Below are positions 32,346 to 45,245 of a DNA stretch of 64,000 nt, one piece after another; position 1 is the stretch's first letter; every line of letters starts with the position of its first letter. Source of the DNA: Schistocephalus solidus (taxonomy: Eukaryota; Platyhelminthes; Cestoda; Diphyllobothriidea; Diphyllobothriidae). The position numbers and the translations under genes were made by a program. The notes under the pieces are model-generated. The model worked only from the letters and a program-made list of their open reading frames with translations, searched no databases and was not told the origin of the DNA. The DNA lies in contig WEDG01005180.1 in assembly GCA_017591395.1 (NCBI GenBank), positions 107,136-171,135 on the forward strand. The letters are read 5' to 3'.

Positions 32346-32769
32346 GAGTTTAAAAGAATGGAAAGCTTTTTGGGGCACTGGGATCGTTATTTTTATGCAT
32401 TTTAAAGGGAAACGTGATAGACGGGTTAGAAAAAACTATTTCCAGTTAGAACAAATTTGCCCAGAAAGACTTTGCGTATAGTACGTCCATGAAAAGACTC
32501 TCCCTAAGGCGGCAGCTGAACCAGTCGTGTGAACGAGAAAAAAGACTGTTTCTGCGAGATAAGGGAAATAGGAACCCCCAAGCAGTACTATTGCGCAAAA
32601 GTCTAGGAAAAGTAATGATCAACTAGGCATAATTCCAACCCTAGCCTTAAATCTAACCCTTGGGGACTCTTTGCTTCCGTCAAACGCCTAAAAAGCTACA
32701 TACTTCACTACTCGTACAATTATCACCCCGTTGCAACCGACAGGTCAACAGGCCCATGGCCCACGCTTG

Positions 32770-33180
32770 AATCTATCACGAAAAGCTAACAGTCGTGGCT
32801 TGAAAGGTTACCGACTAACGGGATAACTTAGCTATTCTAAAGATTGAGAGGCAGGCTGCAAAGGCTGCTTCCTAGTGTGGCATTTATAACACTCACGAAT
32901 AGGAGACTTGAGACGCCCCTATAATTTCTGGTAAACCTAGTATGGGACCCCGGTTGTATGTGTGGCACGCGTAGACGGACTGTTTAGCTTTTTTAGCCAC
33001 TGCGCCCGAGTTCACCCTTGGGCATCTTGCGACATGATCATAGTGGGTTAAGGAGAGAGTGCGGTAGATTCTGCGCAAGTCTGTACCACTATAAAGTAAT
33101 TTAACTAAAAGTCATCGGTGTTGCACTCACTCTATTGGGCACTCTCTGGATATCGTCGTTCGCGGCGATTGAACTGTCGG
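32770..33180 (+). mobile_element. decayed long SINE-B-related element
   Basis: It contains GTCGTGGCTTGAAAGGTTAC, CTAACGGGATAAC, GAGAGTGCGGTAGATTCTGC and GCGATTGAACTGTCGG, in the same order as 28640-29247. Confidence 0.6.
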
Positions 33181-33267
33181 GATGGCGATGACCGATTGCA
33201 AAACGGAACACTGCACGCTTTTGGTCGGCTCAAGCGATCGCCGATACAAGCGAAAATAGAAGTACAG

Positions 33268-33425
33268 GAGTAGATGCGATCGCTGGGACAAGAGCTTTAT
33301 TCGCGTGAAGTTTTGGATTCCAACTCCAACCCGTATCTGATACTGTCTCTGATGATGGGTTTGAGTTGGAATCCAAAACGTCAGACGAATAAAGCTCTTT
33401 CCCAAGCAATCGCATGTACTTCTTG
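33268..33425. mobile_element. two Penelope termini back to back
   Basis: The left arm (33268-33341) is the minus-strand version and the right arm (33345-33425) the plus-strand version of the same terminal segment, each with GGAATCCAAAAC and AATAAAGCTCTT. Together they form a near-palindrome of about 155 bp. Confidence 0.75.
33345..33386 (+). ncRNA. hammerhead-like motif with mutated GAAA
   Basis: CTGATGA is at 33349-33355 and GTC at 33380-33382. Stem I GTCT (33345-33348) pairs perfectly with AGAC (33383-33386). Stem II is GGGTT/AATCC. AAAA replaces GAAA, so it is predicted inactive. Confidence 0.55.
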
Positions 33426-33429
33426 TCAA

Positions 33430-34330
33430 GCGATTGCGTTGCTCCAGGAAATCAGTTATCGATTAGATAAATCTATACTCGGATAACCAAATATGACTGC
33501 GGTTGCGGTAAAGTTAGCTGATGGGGTGCATCTGAGCCAGAAACCACCATTCCAGTATTACTAAGGGCTGTCTTCTTACAATGATTTCTACAGAAAAATG
33601 TGTTCTGTTATTAAAAGCTCCGCATGTTAACCCTTTTATACCGAAAATGTTAGATTAAGAAGTTGGAGTGAGAGATTCAATAGCAAATAAAATGAGACAT
33701 AAGGAAATTGTGTGATGAGGTGTTTGGAGTTACAAGACTGAACTTTAGGCTTACAGAAATGTAGCGAACAAAGGAATGACGTTTTCATATATTTACCAGA
33801 GCTCCTTACGTCGTTAGTCGTATAGTACAGCGTTCAACTCATTTACCAAAAATATTTTACGATAAAATTCTTAACACTGAGGAGACATGGGTAATAATAA
33901 CATGGAAGACATTGGAGTAATAACGAGCATCCCCCTGCAGCTCCTCGAATTCAAAAAGCCATAAAATTTTTACCACCCCTTATTCTGGAAGCCTCATGTT
34001 ACCTCTAAACGGTTATCACCAAAAAAACTCGAACAGTTATTTAAATACACGGTGAAGCTCGATAAATTTCCAGTTAGAAATGAGTGCATGGATGTGCACC
34101 TCCTAATAGTGTGGATACCAAAAAATCCTTCGATTAACTAATTAGTTTATCGGCCGATTAGGAAAAGCCAACCGAAGCGAAAACACCTCCACCGGCCCGC
34201 AAAACTAATCCACTTGTCCACAATGCCTATTAGCCCATAAAACATACTGAGGTACAGTCGTTTTTTTCGAATTATTGTTCCGAAGGGTAGAAAAAAGCCC
34301 ACATCTCTCGGCCCTGCAACGGAAACTCTA
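33430..34330. other. AT-rich intron sequence, nothing recognised
   Basis: No exon or repeat was recognised by eye. Confidence 0.5.
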
Positions 34331-34486
34331 GGCTGGCGTCAGTGGCCAACCCATGAGTTCGTCTTTTCCAACGGACATCAAGCGAGCCATTGCAACATCA
34401 TCACAGACGTCTTGTTGTGCATCCCCCACCCCCCACCCCTCTTTCGACCTGCATACACCACACCGCAAAAGAGCGGCAGACAGATA

Positions 34487-34515
34487 GAGAGCGAGAGAGA
34501 GAGCGAGAGAGAGAG
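34487..34515. repeat. (GA)n with GCGA interruptions
   Basis: A short purine microsatellite. Confidence 0.85.
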
Positions 34516-34539
34516 AAGTGGGGTGGAGCATAGTGGCTT

Positions 34540-35030
34540 TTAAAAAAGTCAGTGAATCGCAGGGTGTGTGCCGTCAATATTCACTCGAGGTTTCGGTTCA
34601 CTCGGCCTAGAGGCTCGCTTCTCCCCTGCGGCAATAAAGGCTACAAACGAAGCGACTTAATTATGGAGCTGGAAATGAAAATGACGAGGAGCGCTGAGGT
34701 GGGAAATCAGTTCTTTTTTTCTGTGTGTGAGTTAAAGAAATGTAGCAACAACGAAGATAGTTGGCCTGTCGGAAGCGACAGGGATCGTCCTCACCATGAT
34801 CAATATAATAACTGCCCTGAGGGCGCGCAGGGACGATGACTTGTGCGTAAATAGGGTTGTGATGGAGGGAGGACTTTCGCAGCATCTGCCTCACTTTACC
34901 CACAACCACATCGCCCAGCAGCAAGATACTCTCGGCAAAATGAGGCATGGAGGTGGGCACAGATTGGAGCTAGATACATGCACGCCCAAACACAGGTGCT
35001 GGGCCCTGCAAGCACAGGAAACAGGCCTAT
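34540..35030. other. intron sequence, nothing recognised
   Basis: Readings on both strands overlap but show no domain or splice context. Confidence 0.4.
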
Positions 35031-35080
35031 AAAGTGCCATTAACATCTCTTCGAAGATATTTGGTCACAGAAGAAGAAGA

Positions 35081-35122
35081 GCCCGATGTTTTGGATTCTC
35101 TTTCAAACCCATTATCAGAGAC
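35081..35122 (-). ncRNA. hammerhead-like motif, degenerate
   Basis: On the minus strand: stem I GTCT/GGGC (with wobbles), CTGATAA (mutated core), stem II GGGTT...AATCC, AAAAC, then ATC. It marks a Penelope terminus. Confidence 0.45.
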
Positions 35123-35139
35123 AGTTTCAACCATATCCA

Positions 35140-36285
35140 GTCACATCAGCAGGGATCTATTGTATGGCCTGACTAGCCCTCTGATGGAGAATCAAGTTAT
35201 CTCATCAGTTGGGGGCAACCTCTCCGGCCAACTACTGTTTGGGTTTCGCAGTAGTTTAGAAGACCATCAGAAACGTTATAGTGAAATATGTACCAATGGA
35301 AAGGTCGTGTTCAGCTGCCTGGAGAAGATATGGGGTGAACTGGCTTAAGTGACGTGAAGACTGAGTGTCACACACACGCACACACAGCGCTGTGGTACAT
35401 GAGCAGGTCTACTGACACAGCACAAGCCTCCAAACACATTTTCCCGAACTGTGCGAGCCCTATTTTACCCTAAGGTCACGACGCTGCCCGGTTGGGCGGT
35501 CGACAGAAGATAATCAGCGACGCAGGTCAGGGCACCGATGGTCGCGGATAGTTGGGATAATGTAATGCGCTGAGACGGTATGCTGATAGAGATGGTGGGT
35601 CAGAAGACGGAAAAAATAGGTAAGCATCCGGGGTATTTGGTACCCAGACAGGTATAGATTAACAGTAAAGCTACAATATGTTGCATATGACCGATACTCT
35701 ACTGAAACAGTAAGGTAGGATTGCAAAGAAAAATGTCTCTTAAACAGGCGAAAAGATTTCAAGACTTTTCCATAAACCAAGAAGGAGCACACGATTTTCC
35801 GAATATGACCGATAGAAGTTTTTTTTTCGAAGCGCATCTACCTCGAGTAGTACTGAAAAAGGGGTCACCAAACTGTTTAAAGATTTATAGTTGGACTCGG
35901 GAAAATGGGATTCAAGAAAAGCAAAAACTATCATGGTTCTAAAAAACGAAAATTTAAAAAATTCCTTCTGTCAGAAACGAGGAACTGTCAAATTTCCACA
36001 GTACCCCCTCGTTATATCGCGCTTCAAATTTCGCGGCTTCACTCTACAGTGGATTTTGTATGCAAGCATATCTAAATATACATAGCGAAATTTTCGCTGT
36101 TTCGTGGAGTTTTGCGGACAATAGGTCTTTTAGTTTCTGGTACATGCTTCATCAGTTAGTTTACCCAATTTATTTCATGTATAAGACGCCACTAGCAGAT
36201 GGCCGCGCTACGAGGAAAGAGCCCTGTAAATGCTACCGAAATGGTGACATTTCGTGAGTTTGGGAATTAGGTAATTAGCGGATAG
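35140..36285. other. intron sequence, nothing recognised
   Basis: Several 60-107 residue readings, none with a recognisable domain. Confidence 0.4.
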
Positions 36286-36289
36286 ATGC

Positions 36290-36480
36290 TTCACCGATCG
36301 CTAACAGAACTCACTCGTTCCGCTCTGCATTGAGGCTCACTCTCGAACCTCACCAGCAGCCACATAGCGGCTAGTAGCAGAATAGGCAGACGAATATTAC
36401 CGGAAAAGACAAGGGAGACTGAAAAGGCCATTTCTGGCTTATTAGCCGTAATCAGCCGGTCATACCCAACCCTGGGTGGT
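36290..36480 (-). mobile_element. SINE body and tail
   Basis: The minus-strand tail reads through the hammerhead region with a mutated core (CTGATTA) and ends in the TACCGG/GACAAGG block. The tRNA-like head is missing. Confidence 0.7.
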
Positions 36481-36719
36481 GTGAGTGAAAAAAAATCATC
36501 TCAGTGGGTGTGAATGCATCGATGGACAGTAAACTGCCATTTGTAATGAAATCCGAATGAAATCACATAAAAAACTCGTCGAAGGCATCTTTGTAAACGG
36601 TTCATGCGTTTCAATGTATGTGGCAGGGAGAACACATTGACAGGGAAACTCTGGTGAATGTTAACGCAGACTGTTTGTAACCTGCATTTATGTGACTGCC
36701 CTTCGCACATTCCGCACTA

Positions 36720-36810
36720 AATAACATCTGACGTGCCCTCGCCGCGATGCGCTGAGAGTCGTGGTTTGCAAGGTTGACCCCCTGACGGGATAACTCGGGC
36801 CTTCTTAGAG
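36720..36810 (+). mobile_element. fragment of the long SINE-B-related 5' module
   Basis: It contains GAGAGTCGTGGTTTGCAAGG and CTGACGGGATAACTCGG. Confidence 0.55.
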
Positions 36811-37309
36811 CTGAAGTTCACGAAATAGGGCAGTTACCGTGAAAACAATCACTCGTTGCACAGAGCTCCTAACAGAAAGGTATACCCAGCTGGCTCATCC
36901 AGCAATGCGACGTATGTGGTCCGTACAAGGGATGTGATGTTCGATGTAGCCTGGGTCCACAGACGCTCCCCCCTCTTCCTCCTGTTACCTAAACCTTTTC
37001 ACCACCTATCATCAGCCCGCGCCCCTGGGCCTGTCTCAGGCACTCGGGGCTCATCCAGACTACCGCCACACGCAAAGATGGATTCCTGTTCAAAACATCG
37101 AGGCTACGAAGAAACAGTGATTAGCCTGGCGGCTATACTCACCTGTTAGCTAAGTTTGAAGAGAACAAATAGAAAGGAAGGACAGAAGACTGAGGCTGAG
37201 TGATGTCAGGCATAAATCCTTCATGGTCTCGTTGAGATGGGGTAGAACAAGGCAGTCTGCACGGATGAATAGACATGGACACTTCAGTAAAGGCAGCAAA
37301 ACAACACTA

Positions 37310-37980
37310 CAGTTCGACAATATCCACCGTATGCTCCACAGTAGGGTGATACAGGGACGCCGAATGACGCTGGATCATAGAAAACTTGCGCTGCATCTAC
37401 CTCACTAACAGTTCCACTCCCTCACCTGGACCCAGTGTCAAGACAGAGTCAAGAAGACGGGAGAATGGAGAGGGCGTAGGCCCACGCACTGTGGTCCTAC
37501 TTCAAAAAAGAGCATAACAACAGAAGAGAGGGGCGGCACGGATCTCAACTGAGTGAAAGTGCCAGAAAAGCCACATTAAGAAGGAGCCATTGCAGCCTGA
37601 CTCTCAGTCCGCCAGTCGTCCATTGCACACAAACGCATGCTCTGGGCTGACACCGCGGTCCGAGTTATCCCGTCAGTTGGCAACATTCCAAGCCAGGGCT
37701 TTTAGCGCACCGTGATAGTTTTAAGCGGTCAGATTTTTTATAGTGAGGAAAAGGCGTTGAGCCGTCGACCTCACTCTCTCCCCCACTCTCAGAATCAGAC
37801 CACCGTCTGAGACGGTCAGTTGTCTGATGCGCGAGTGAGCACAGTGGCTGACGACTGGCGAGCCCATCTGCGTGCACCACAGCACGAGCTGGCCCCCATA
37901 ACGCACACACCAGGATTCACTAAATCAGGGGATATGGAGGAACCATCGCCGTCTGACGCCCAGTCCACAGGTGAGCCACT
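37310..37980 (-). mobile_element. long SINE-B-related element, minus strand
   Basis: This is the inverted counterpart of 28640-29247: SINE-B 3' end at 37310-37480 (TATCCACCGTATGCTCCACA) and the 5' module at 37570-37980 (GTTATCCCGTCAGTTGGCAA, CCAAGCCAGGGCTTTTAGCG). It shows that both modules travel together. Confidence 0.7.
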
Positions 37981-40900
37981 AAAAACATAAACACATACCG
38001 CGCTGACAGCGTAGTCTGGTATAAAGCATCAGTTGGCAACCTTCATAGAAACAACAACAACAACTCACACCAGCCTTTCTACATCAAGTCATTGGTACCA
38101 TATCCACCGAGATGGCAGTAGCCGGTTTCGGGCTCAGCGGAATTAAGTGAGAACTCAGCGGAAAGCAGAGCGAAGTTAAGGGAGATCGCATCAGAGGGCT
38201 GACAGGATTAAACAGACAACCCCTCCCCCAAGGGGTCTAATGCATGATTTGACATCAACAGATCCATCTCAGACGTTGGTATGCAGATATAAAATTGGGA
38301 GGGTGTGGGGGTTCCTCGCAGACCATATAAGTTAAACCTCAGTAATCGGATCAGACAGGGTATTAGACATGTTTTTGATCACGTCTGATTTATTTAGCCT
38401 CAGTAAAGTTGCGACTAGTGCCTTGGCATGTGATAAGATAAGCGGCCAGGGACAGAATATCGGGACTATAGGGGGGATTTATGCCTTGACAAACAGTTTG
38501 AGCTGATTCCTGCAACACCTCCAGTCAGGTAGCGGCAGCAAAGTTATAATGGCGATGCCAAATTCATGGAAACTGTGACAACCTGTCAAACCGTCTTTCT
38601 TAACTGAGAATGTTGCTGCAGCGAATATTGACTGATTCATTCAAAACGACGTCTGTGTGCCTCGCCATTCAGCCAGCCATGGTCGAAGATTGGCAGTTTT
38701 CGCTTGTCTTCGATGTGCGAGAGCCGTGGCAGATAACTGACTCGAATGGAGTTTCGGTACAGACGGACATATGAAACGATGGGTCCTTCGGTTCTGCAAG
38801 GATCTTGCAGGCAAGATTTATTGATGAAACGACGCTGTACTTACTTTGTCCGCTTTACAGCCACTTGGATTCGTAAAACTCTTACCTTAGCTACCATGGT
38901 TAGCGCAGATGCCTTTCGGTATCCATAGCCAGTGACAAACTGTTTCTTCAGTGTGCATAAATTCTGACTAGTGTTACGCAACACTGAGTCGGTATCAAGC
39001 TGGACACCGACCTCTCACATGAATAAAACTTAGCAGTTAGCTAGCGCTGGGGCGAATGTGTGCGTATGATAACCCCGCCGATATTTATAAATCATTAATC
39101 ACGCCGAACTTAGTCTACCTCATAGTATTAGTAGGTAAAAACTGAAACAGTTGGACTACAGAATCAAGCCTGAAAAGTATGGTTTCCATTCTGTAAGTAC
39201 AAGTTTTCTCATTAATTTCAGAATAGATAATAAAATTTATTTTATAACCAGACGTGCGAACCAGAAACCACAGAGAAGGCATCGGATGGACCAACTGCAG
39301 AGACAAATCTCAAGTAGTTGAGTTAAGGCACGTCTCCGGGTGAGAAAGTTCTTACCGCAGTTGAGGGTATGGCGAAAGCCAATTTCATGCAATGTCATGT
39401 GGTGGTAGTGGTGGTGGTGGTGTTCGCCATCATCACAATGTCGTCTTTGTCGTGGTGCCCACCCTAATCGCTTTTCGACAGCATACTCCATAAAGCTAGA
39501 TAAAAAAACTTCGTACGGCAACATAATGGGCATTTACGTCAACTGACACCATGCGAAAGTGGATCATACTGATGTTGAAGGTTTAATACTCAAAGGATTT
39601 AGAGCATTGTAGGAAACGCATTGGTTAGAACTGTATGCGTTATTACATCAACATAGTACTTGCAGCTTGATTCCGCCAGTACCGTTCTCGCAGGCTTGAA
39701 CAATGACGTGGGCGTAGTGTGGTGTGGAGGTTGTCGCGTTCAGGGGATACGGTCCCGCCTGGGAGTTTATATCGATAATTCTGTTTAAAACCGAATTCGT
39801 GCGCGCAATCAACAAAAGCAATCTAGGCACTAACTTCGCGAGCGTTCGAGGAGGAGGAAATGCCCTCATGAAAGTGGCAAATATTCCAGAGGAGGTTTGC
39901 TCTTTAAGCGTAAACTTAATGTCGGAAAGCTTGTGGGGCCAGCGGCGACCCTCACGGCTAAAAAACATCCTGGTTAAGTCTGCAAAGCGCAGCCTACTCT
40001 CCTGTGAGCGTGGTGTGCACTGCTTCTCAAATGAACCTCCCAAAAGTCCGCCTGATTCTGCAGTTCGATACCCACCACGTGGCTAGTCCGCTCTGTATAC
40101 TACTAAAAAGATTGATACGCGAACAGACTTTCGATTTAAAAAAGCCCTAGTAATGCAGAAAACTGCCGCAAGCAATGACTTAAACGTCCCAAGTCAGGAC
40201 AGGTCAAACTGGGCGTCGGACACCGGCAGGATCTGCTGCCTGCGCATATGATATAAGGATCGCCTCAAAACGAGAAAAATCGCACCAAGTATCTACCACC
40301 GTATTTGTCCGGCGAGGTAGGGCATCAGTTTTACTGCGGTGCACGCCACGCCGTCGTGCCTAATCTGGAGTCTACGCTTTGTATGGTGCACAACTAGGCG
40401 AGGCTTGCAATCAGCCGTCGAGTCGGCTTTCTCCCCGCCCAGGGGGGCGGGGGAGGTTTACGCTGCCCCGGTGAAGGAAGTGATGCCTATGTACCCCGCC
40501 CCCGTCCCCACTGAAAATTTCGATCATCTCGGTGTAGTTCCGAACACCGTTGTGTTGATCCCAAAATGCCAGTACACAAGCGTTCACAGGTTTTCGAGAC
40601 ATTGGGCGTTTACGCAAGGTGAGCATTTATCCATAAAAAGCAGGAAGAGGCTACTTCAATGCACTTAGGCCCATTTAAGCGCATTTCGATTTTGAAGGCT
40701 CCTGACATTCAATTGTGGCAAAATTCAAAATGCGGTAAATTAAACAGTTGTGTTTTAATTCATTCGTTGTCTAACAGTCCATGTTTTTTTTCAGTGTGTT
40801 TGTGAGGGAAACAGTCCTGTTGAAAAAACTGCATTTTCTGATAGTCACGTAATGGATGAAAACATATGAGTACAATAGAACGGTTTTGTTTATTAAAAAA

Positions 40901-41915
40901 AAACATCCATGTACATGGGCGTATCCTTCGTAGTCTGCAGGCCGTTGTCTGTGCTGCTGCTGCTCCTACTGCATTTAAATCAGTGCTATCGGTTGGCGTT
41001 ACTGCTCAGAGGAAATGCGAAACCGCGATCTCTTACTTGCGGCTCGGTCAATCTCTCTATCAGCTTCGCCGCCCCCTTTTACCCCCCTTTTTCGAGAATT
41101 AGAAAGCCTACAGCACACCTCTCAGCTGACTGCCCTGCTGCCTTCAAACCTATAGACGGTTTCCGGCCACCTCAACTTAAACTCCGATTCGGACGACCCC
41201 GCACCCCCAAGACAAATCGAAATAAATGCGTGCATGGACTGTGCCAGATCTGGCGAAACAATGAATCAGGACAGCTGTCCAGGCAGAAGTTTCTTCCCGA
41301 GTTAATTTACAGGATGCCTAACTGAAAGCCCGGATGTCACAATGGGTGAATTACCAAGAGACTGCTAGCCATGCCTGTCACATTTTAACGCTCGCTTAAT
41401 TAAAATTTTCCGTTTAAAGGTTAATCTCAGCAGCCCCACAGTTGGAACATGCTTTAGAATACGTTACATGATTTTAAGGGAGGCGATGCGTCAATAGGAT
41501 AGGCGTAGCAGCATACCCCTCCTTCCTTGAGTTCGATTGCTTTTCTTTTTCCCGACGCGGTAAAATAACCGGAAGTAACAGGCTGCCGACAGATTTTCTA
41601 ACCCAATTTTGCAAAGCTATTTCGACTCGTGACAGTAACTGTTTATGGGTCCATGTGGTCGGGTTGATTTTGACCCTCTGTATACTATTAATGGGAGCAG
41701 TCAGTTGTTCTTGACTAAAACAGGGAAAAAACACATCCAATCGAAAGAACCTACGCATAAACACCAACACCATCACAACAAGTCGTGACTGGCACGCGTG
41801 GGGAGGGCTAAGGAGGGCAGTAGTCGAGCTGTAGGACCTGGGAATACCTGTAGGACTAATCACATTGCATAACGAAGCGGCAGTAACTTGCCATCGGTCT
41901 CGTGGGATGTAACAC
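37981..41915. other. long intron stretch with unrecognised readings
   Basis: The longest readings are 39724-40086 (+), 39648-40043 (-), 40909-41325 (+) and 41474-41863 (-), 120-138 residues. None shows a domain I recognise and none is flanked by a convincing exon structure. No known repeat family of this window was seen. Confidence 0.4.
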
Positions 41916-42863
41916 TACAGTAGATTCCCTAACTCAACCCAAATCTGGAATGTGCTTTCAATTCAAACAAAGTACTTAATTAGGGTTGAATATCGTGCAG
42001 TCTCATCGCAAGATGTTTCTGTTAGCAAAGGATGCCGGCTTTTCAAAGAGCTTCTTTTCCACCACCAGTAAAAAATTATATTCTGTAGAAAACGGCTACT
42101 TAAGTATTGCGATTGTTTCATTGATTTTCACTTTCCCTATAAATTCAAATAAATTTTATAGAAAAAACTGTACAAAAATATTCTATTCTATTCTAAAAAA
42201 TAGCTACTTATGAAGTATGAGATTTTCTCATTGATTTGCAATGCTCTTGTTAGTTGAAATTTATTTTATAGAAAACGCACACACAAATAATCTTTATTTT
42301 ACACATTTAATAAGAAATTAATATTCTTCAATTTTATACTTGAAGAAAGTGTATCTAACGGTTTTAAAGAAGTTTCTAGCAATGGCATTTGTAAAGACCT
42401 TTAAATGTTCATCCATAAAAAATTGCACTTATCGATTTATTAGTGTTACCTACAATGTATACAGCATTTAAAATATTTTATGAGAGCTGCTTGACCTCTT
42501 ATCCACACCGTACAGAAATTTCAAAGTTTTTCTTGCTTACGAGCATAAAGTTTTAAGAAGACCTACTTTGTCATCAAATGAGCAAAATAAAGATAATTTG
42601 TGTGTGCGTTTTCTATAAAATAAATTTGAATTACTAAGAGCAGTGCAAATCAATCAGAAAATTGCATACTTCTTAAGTAGCCATTGTTTACAGAATAATT
42701 GTTTGCATTCGGTCAGAAGCTGGCGTCCTACCATGGCTGAGATAACTGGGGAATAGGCTGCAAGGTAATTCCTATAACAACTGTAAGTAAGTGAATTGTT
42801 CAAATCGAAAACAAATTTCAGAATTTCGGTCGATATTTCATGATAAATGGTATCTATTGTACC
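41916..42863. mobile_element. fold-back element FB3
   Basis: It opens with TACAGTAGATTCCCTAACTC and ends near GATAAATGGTATCTATTGTA. The arms match across ATAAATTTGAAT/ATTCAAATAAAT, AAGTAGCCATTG/CGGCTACTTAAG and the tract before CTACTTAAG. The left arm contains a partial internal duplication of about 120 bp (second CTACTTATGAAGTATG). Confidence 0.78.
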
Positions 42864-44060
42864 TACAGCTGATATATGTTAAATTGTATAAGATATTCGC
42901 AATGTTGTAGATTGCTTCAAGATGCATTTCCAACCTACAAACTACTCGTCTCATGTATGTCTGATTCGTTTCCGTGAAATAAATTTGAATGCTTTAGACA
43001 GCCAGGTGTGGAGGTAAGGTATTCCCTTTTGACTATGTAAACTTTCGGATGTCTCACGTAATATTTGGCCTCTTTTGTTACATAAAAGAGTTTGTACAAG
43101 GTAAAATCGAACAGTCTATATATATTTGTGTTGGTTTGTTTTTTGCTTGTTCTGGTTCAGTGTTTGGAAAGAATTATCTTGAAATCTTTATGATTTCATC
43201 GAAAAGTGTTTATTCTGAAAGCTCTGGAAAAGGTCACCGCGCGAGTAAGATACTCAAAGTTTGAAGTAGAAATTTATATCAGTTAACACCATTTGATAAC
43301 TTTATGCCAATTTTTGAAATGTAAATGGATGTTAAACATGACTCGGCAACGACCTTACATACTTCTAGGTCACCATTTTTAACCACGATAGTCGGCAGCG
43401 TTCATGCTTTTTAGGAACGATTAATGATTTTCAGGATGTAGCCTATTTTAGAATTTTCTTTAGGTTGTTTGCAAAAGGCATTTCAAGTGCTGCCTAACCC
43501 AGACCTGGCGAAAAGAAATGTTGAAGACTACTAGGGTGAAACGCGCCTCATAGAGAGCAATTCAGGAGAGTTCACTTAGGATTACTGCATCGGTAAGCAT
43601 TGGTGCTGACTCCAGTAATAACAAGGTGTAGGAGAAGGTAGCAGTGATTTCGCGGGAAATATACACCACCCAGGGTCTCGTGCAGAAGACAAAGGTCCGG
43701 AAAGACCGTTTGTGTAAGAATAAGGTTGTCATTAAAATATTATTGATAGCTGGTAGTTCCTCCTTCAAGATCCCAACCCGCTCGAGAGCATCATGGATCT
43801 GTCTCAGCATCCTTGATGATTTATAATTAAAAAGAAGTAATTGTATTCTTAGATTATTTTTTTATTTGTAAAAACGTAATCAACCTCGATATTGATTATA
43901 ATGACGGCAAGTAGTGCATTGTGACCCTCGTTTGGCCAGTGTCGGCAGTATTAGTCATTCATGCTGGCACTAGTTGCTCCGTGCTACGTCAGTAGGTTTT
44001 TGTGGATTTTCCGCTAGGGTTAGACACGGAATGCAACGTCCTTGATGAAACAAGCAGGAT
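42864..44060. other. intron sequence; one unrecognised 82-residue reading
   Basis: The minus reading 43810-43562 begins MLRQIHDALERVGILKEELP. It is not recognised and has no clear splice borders. Confidence 0.4.
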
Positions 44061-44064
44061 ACTA

Positions 44065-44250
44065 CAGATCACTTCGATGATGGGAGAATTAACAAGTCAG
44101 AACGGTTACGGGACGCACACACACACTCGGTTCACACTCGAGACCCTCCAGCAGCCACATAGCGACTAGTATTATTATAAGCAGAGGAAACTTACCGACA
44201 CAGACAAGGTAGACAGATCTCCTTTGTCTTTGTCGGTAATGTTCTGCACT
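44065..44250. mobile_element. SINE remnants
   Basis: A body piece (CAGCAGCCACATAGCG) with tail ends on both strands (TTACCGACACAGACAAGG and CTTTGTCTTTGTCGGTAATG). The head is lost. Confidence 0.6.
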
Positions 44251-44289
44251 CTTAATTGCCAGAAAGTGTGAAGCCTGCACTGATCTCAC

Positions 44290-45029
44290 ATTTATCAAGG
44301 AAGCACGCATAAAAATATTCTTTCTTATATTAATCTGGTAGAACATCGAGTCTTCGTCATATTGTATACATTCCGTATCTTTCGGTTTTAAAAATTTTTG
44401 AATTATGATGTTTGTTAAGGCCGCGAAGTGTAACTTTATAAAACATCGTATCTGTAAAATTATTAATGTTGCCTATAACGCATAAAACATGATCCACATC
44501 TGTCAGAAAATATTACGATATTGGTGTGACCTGTGCCTCATGCCGTAAAGGAACGTGTGATTTCCCTTATACAGTACATACAGTACACAGTATGTTGTTT
44601 GTAAATCTTGAGTACAATTCTAACCGCCGATAGGGTCCGAAATTCTTCAGTAATTTAGAAAATTTTATAAAACCAAAATATACCCTTTTTCAAGTATTAA
44701 ATGTATTGAAAATGCAATTTACTACAAACTATTTTAAGAAAGAATATTTTCATGCATGTTTAGTGTAAAATATATTTTAATTTAGAATGACAGAGAAAAT
44801 CAATGAGAATAAATAAGTAGCCCTTAAGTAGCCATTTTTTACAGAGTATAATTTTTGCAGGTGGTTAGAAAGAAGCTCTTTCAAAAGCCCGCATCCTACC
44901 GTATCTGAATTATTATGGGATTAGGCTGTAGGGTAGTCAATCTAACGACACTACCTAAGTAATTTGTTCGAATCGCAATTACATTTCAGAATTTCGGTTG
45001 ACATTTCAGGAGATAGGTAATTTACTGTA
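44290..45029. mobile_element. fold-back element FB4, left end truncated
   Basis: The right end is complete (GAATTTCGGTTGACATTTCA to TTTACTGTA); the distal part of the left arm, about 250 bp, is missing. SINE remnants flank it on both sides. Confidence 0.7.
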
Positions 45030-45034
45030 TGTCT

Positions 45035-45245
45035 CCCTCCCCCCTTGGGTATTCTCCAGGTCTGCTCGGCCACGAGGGGAACATGCATGCCCATGAATGG
45101 CTATCCCTGGCTCATTTGGACTCAGCAACCAGCCATAGCCTAACGCGAGCCCAGGCGCCTGGGAGTCGAACCATAGTCGGTTTACAGGCAGGTACGTGCA
45201 AGTCCACCGTTTGACCATTTGAACTATGGGTCCACGTCCTGTGGG
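45035..45245 (-). mobile_element. SINE with a third kind of tRNA-like head
   Basis: The minus-strand head has an A box TAGTTCAAATGG (45226-45215) and a B box TGGTTCGACTCCC (45173-45161), then a diverged version of the same tail (GGCTATGGCTGG, AGCCATTC). The hammerhead core is lost. Confidence 0.65.

Noticed and set aside
31857..32481. Glu/Gly-, Arg- and Ser/Leu-rich proteins
   Set aside because: They are translations of the GGA microsatellite in several frames.
34328..34531. Minus-strand reading with DVCDDVA as a PLC PH/EF exon
   Set aside because: The resemblance is weak and there are no matching splice borders.
38090..38210. 5S rRNA-like sequence
   Set aside because: A GAAGTTAAG word is present, but the internal control region and overall fold are not.
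39356..39495. Possible minus-strand exon with good acceptor (TTTATCTAG) and donor (GTAAGA)
   Set aside because: The open frame does not fit the phase needed by the PLC gene, the phase-0 reading has a stop, and the product is a His-run with no domain.
43562..43810. Minus-strand reading MLRQIHDALERVGIL as a PLC exon
   Set aside because: No acceptor/donor pair in the right phase and no family motif.
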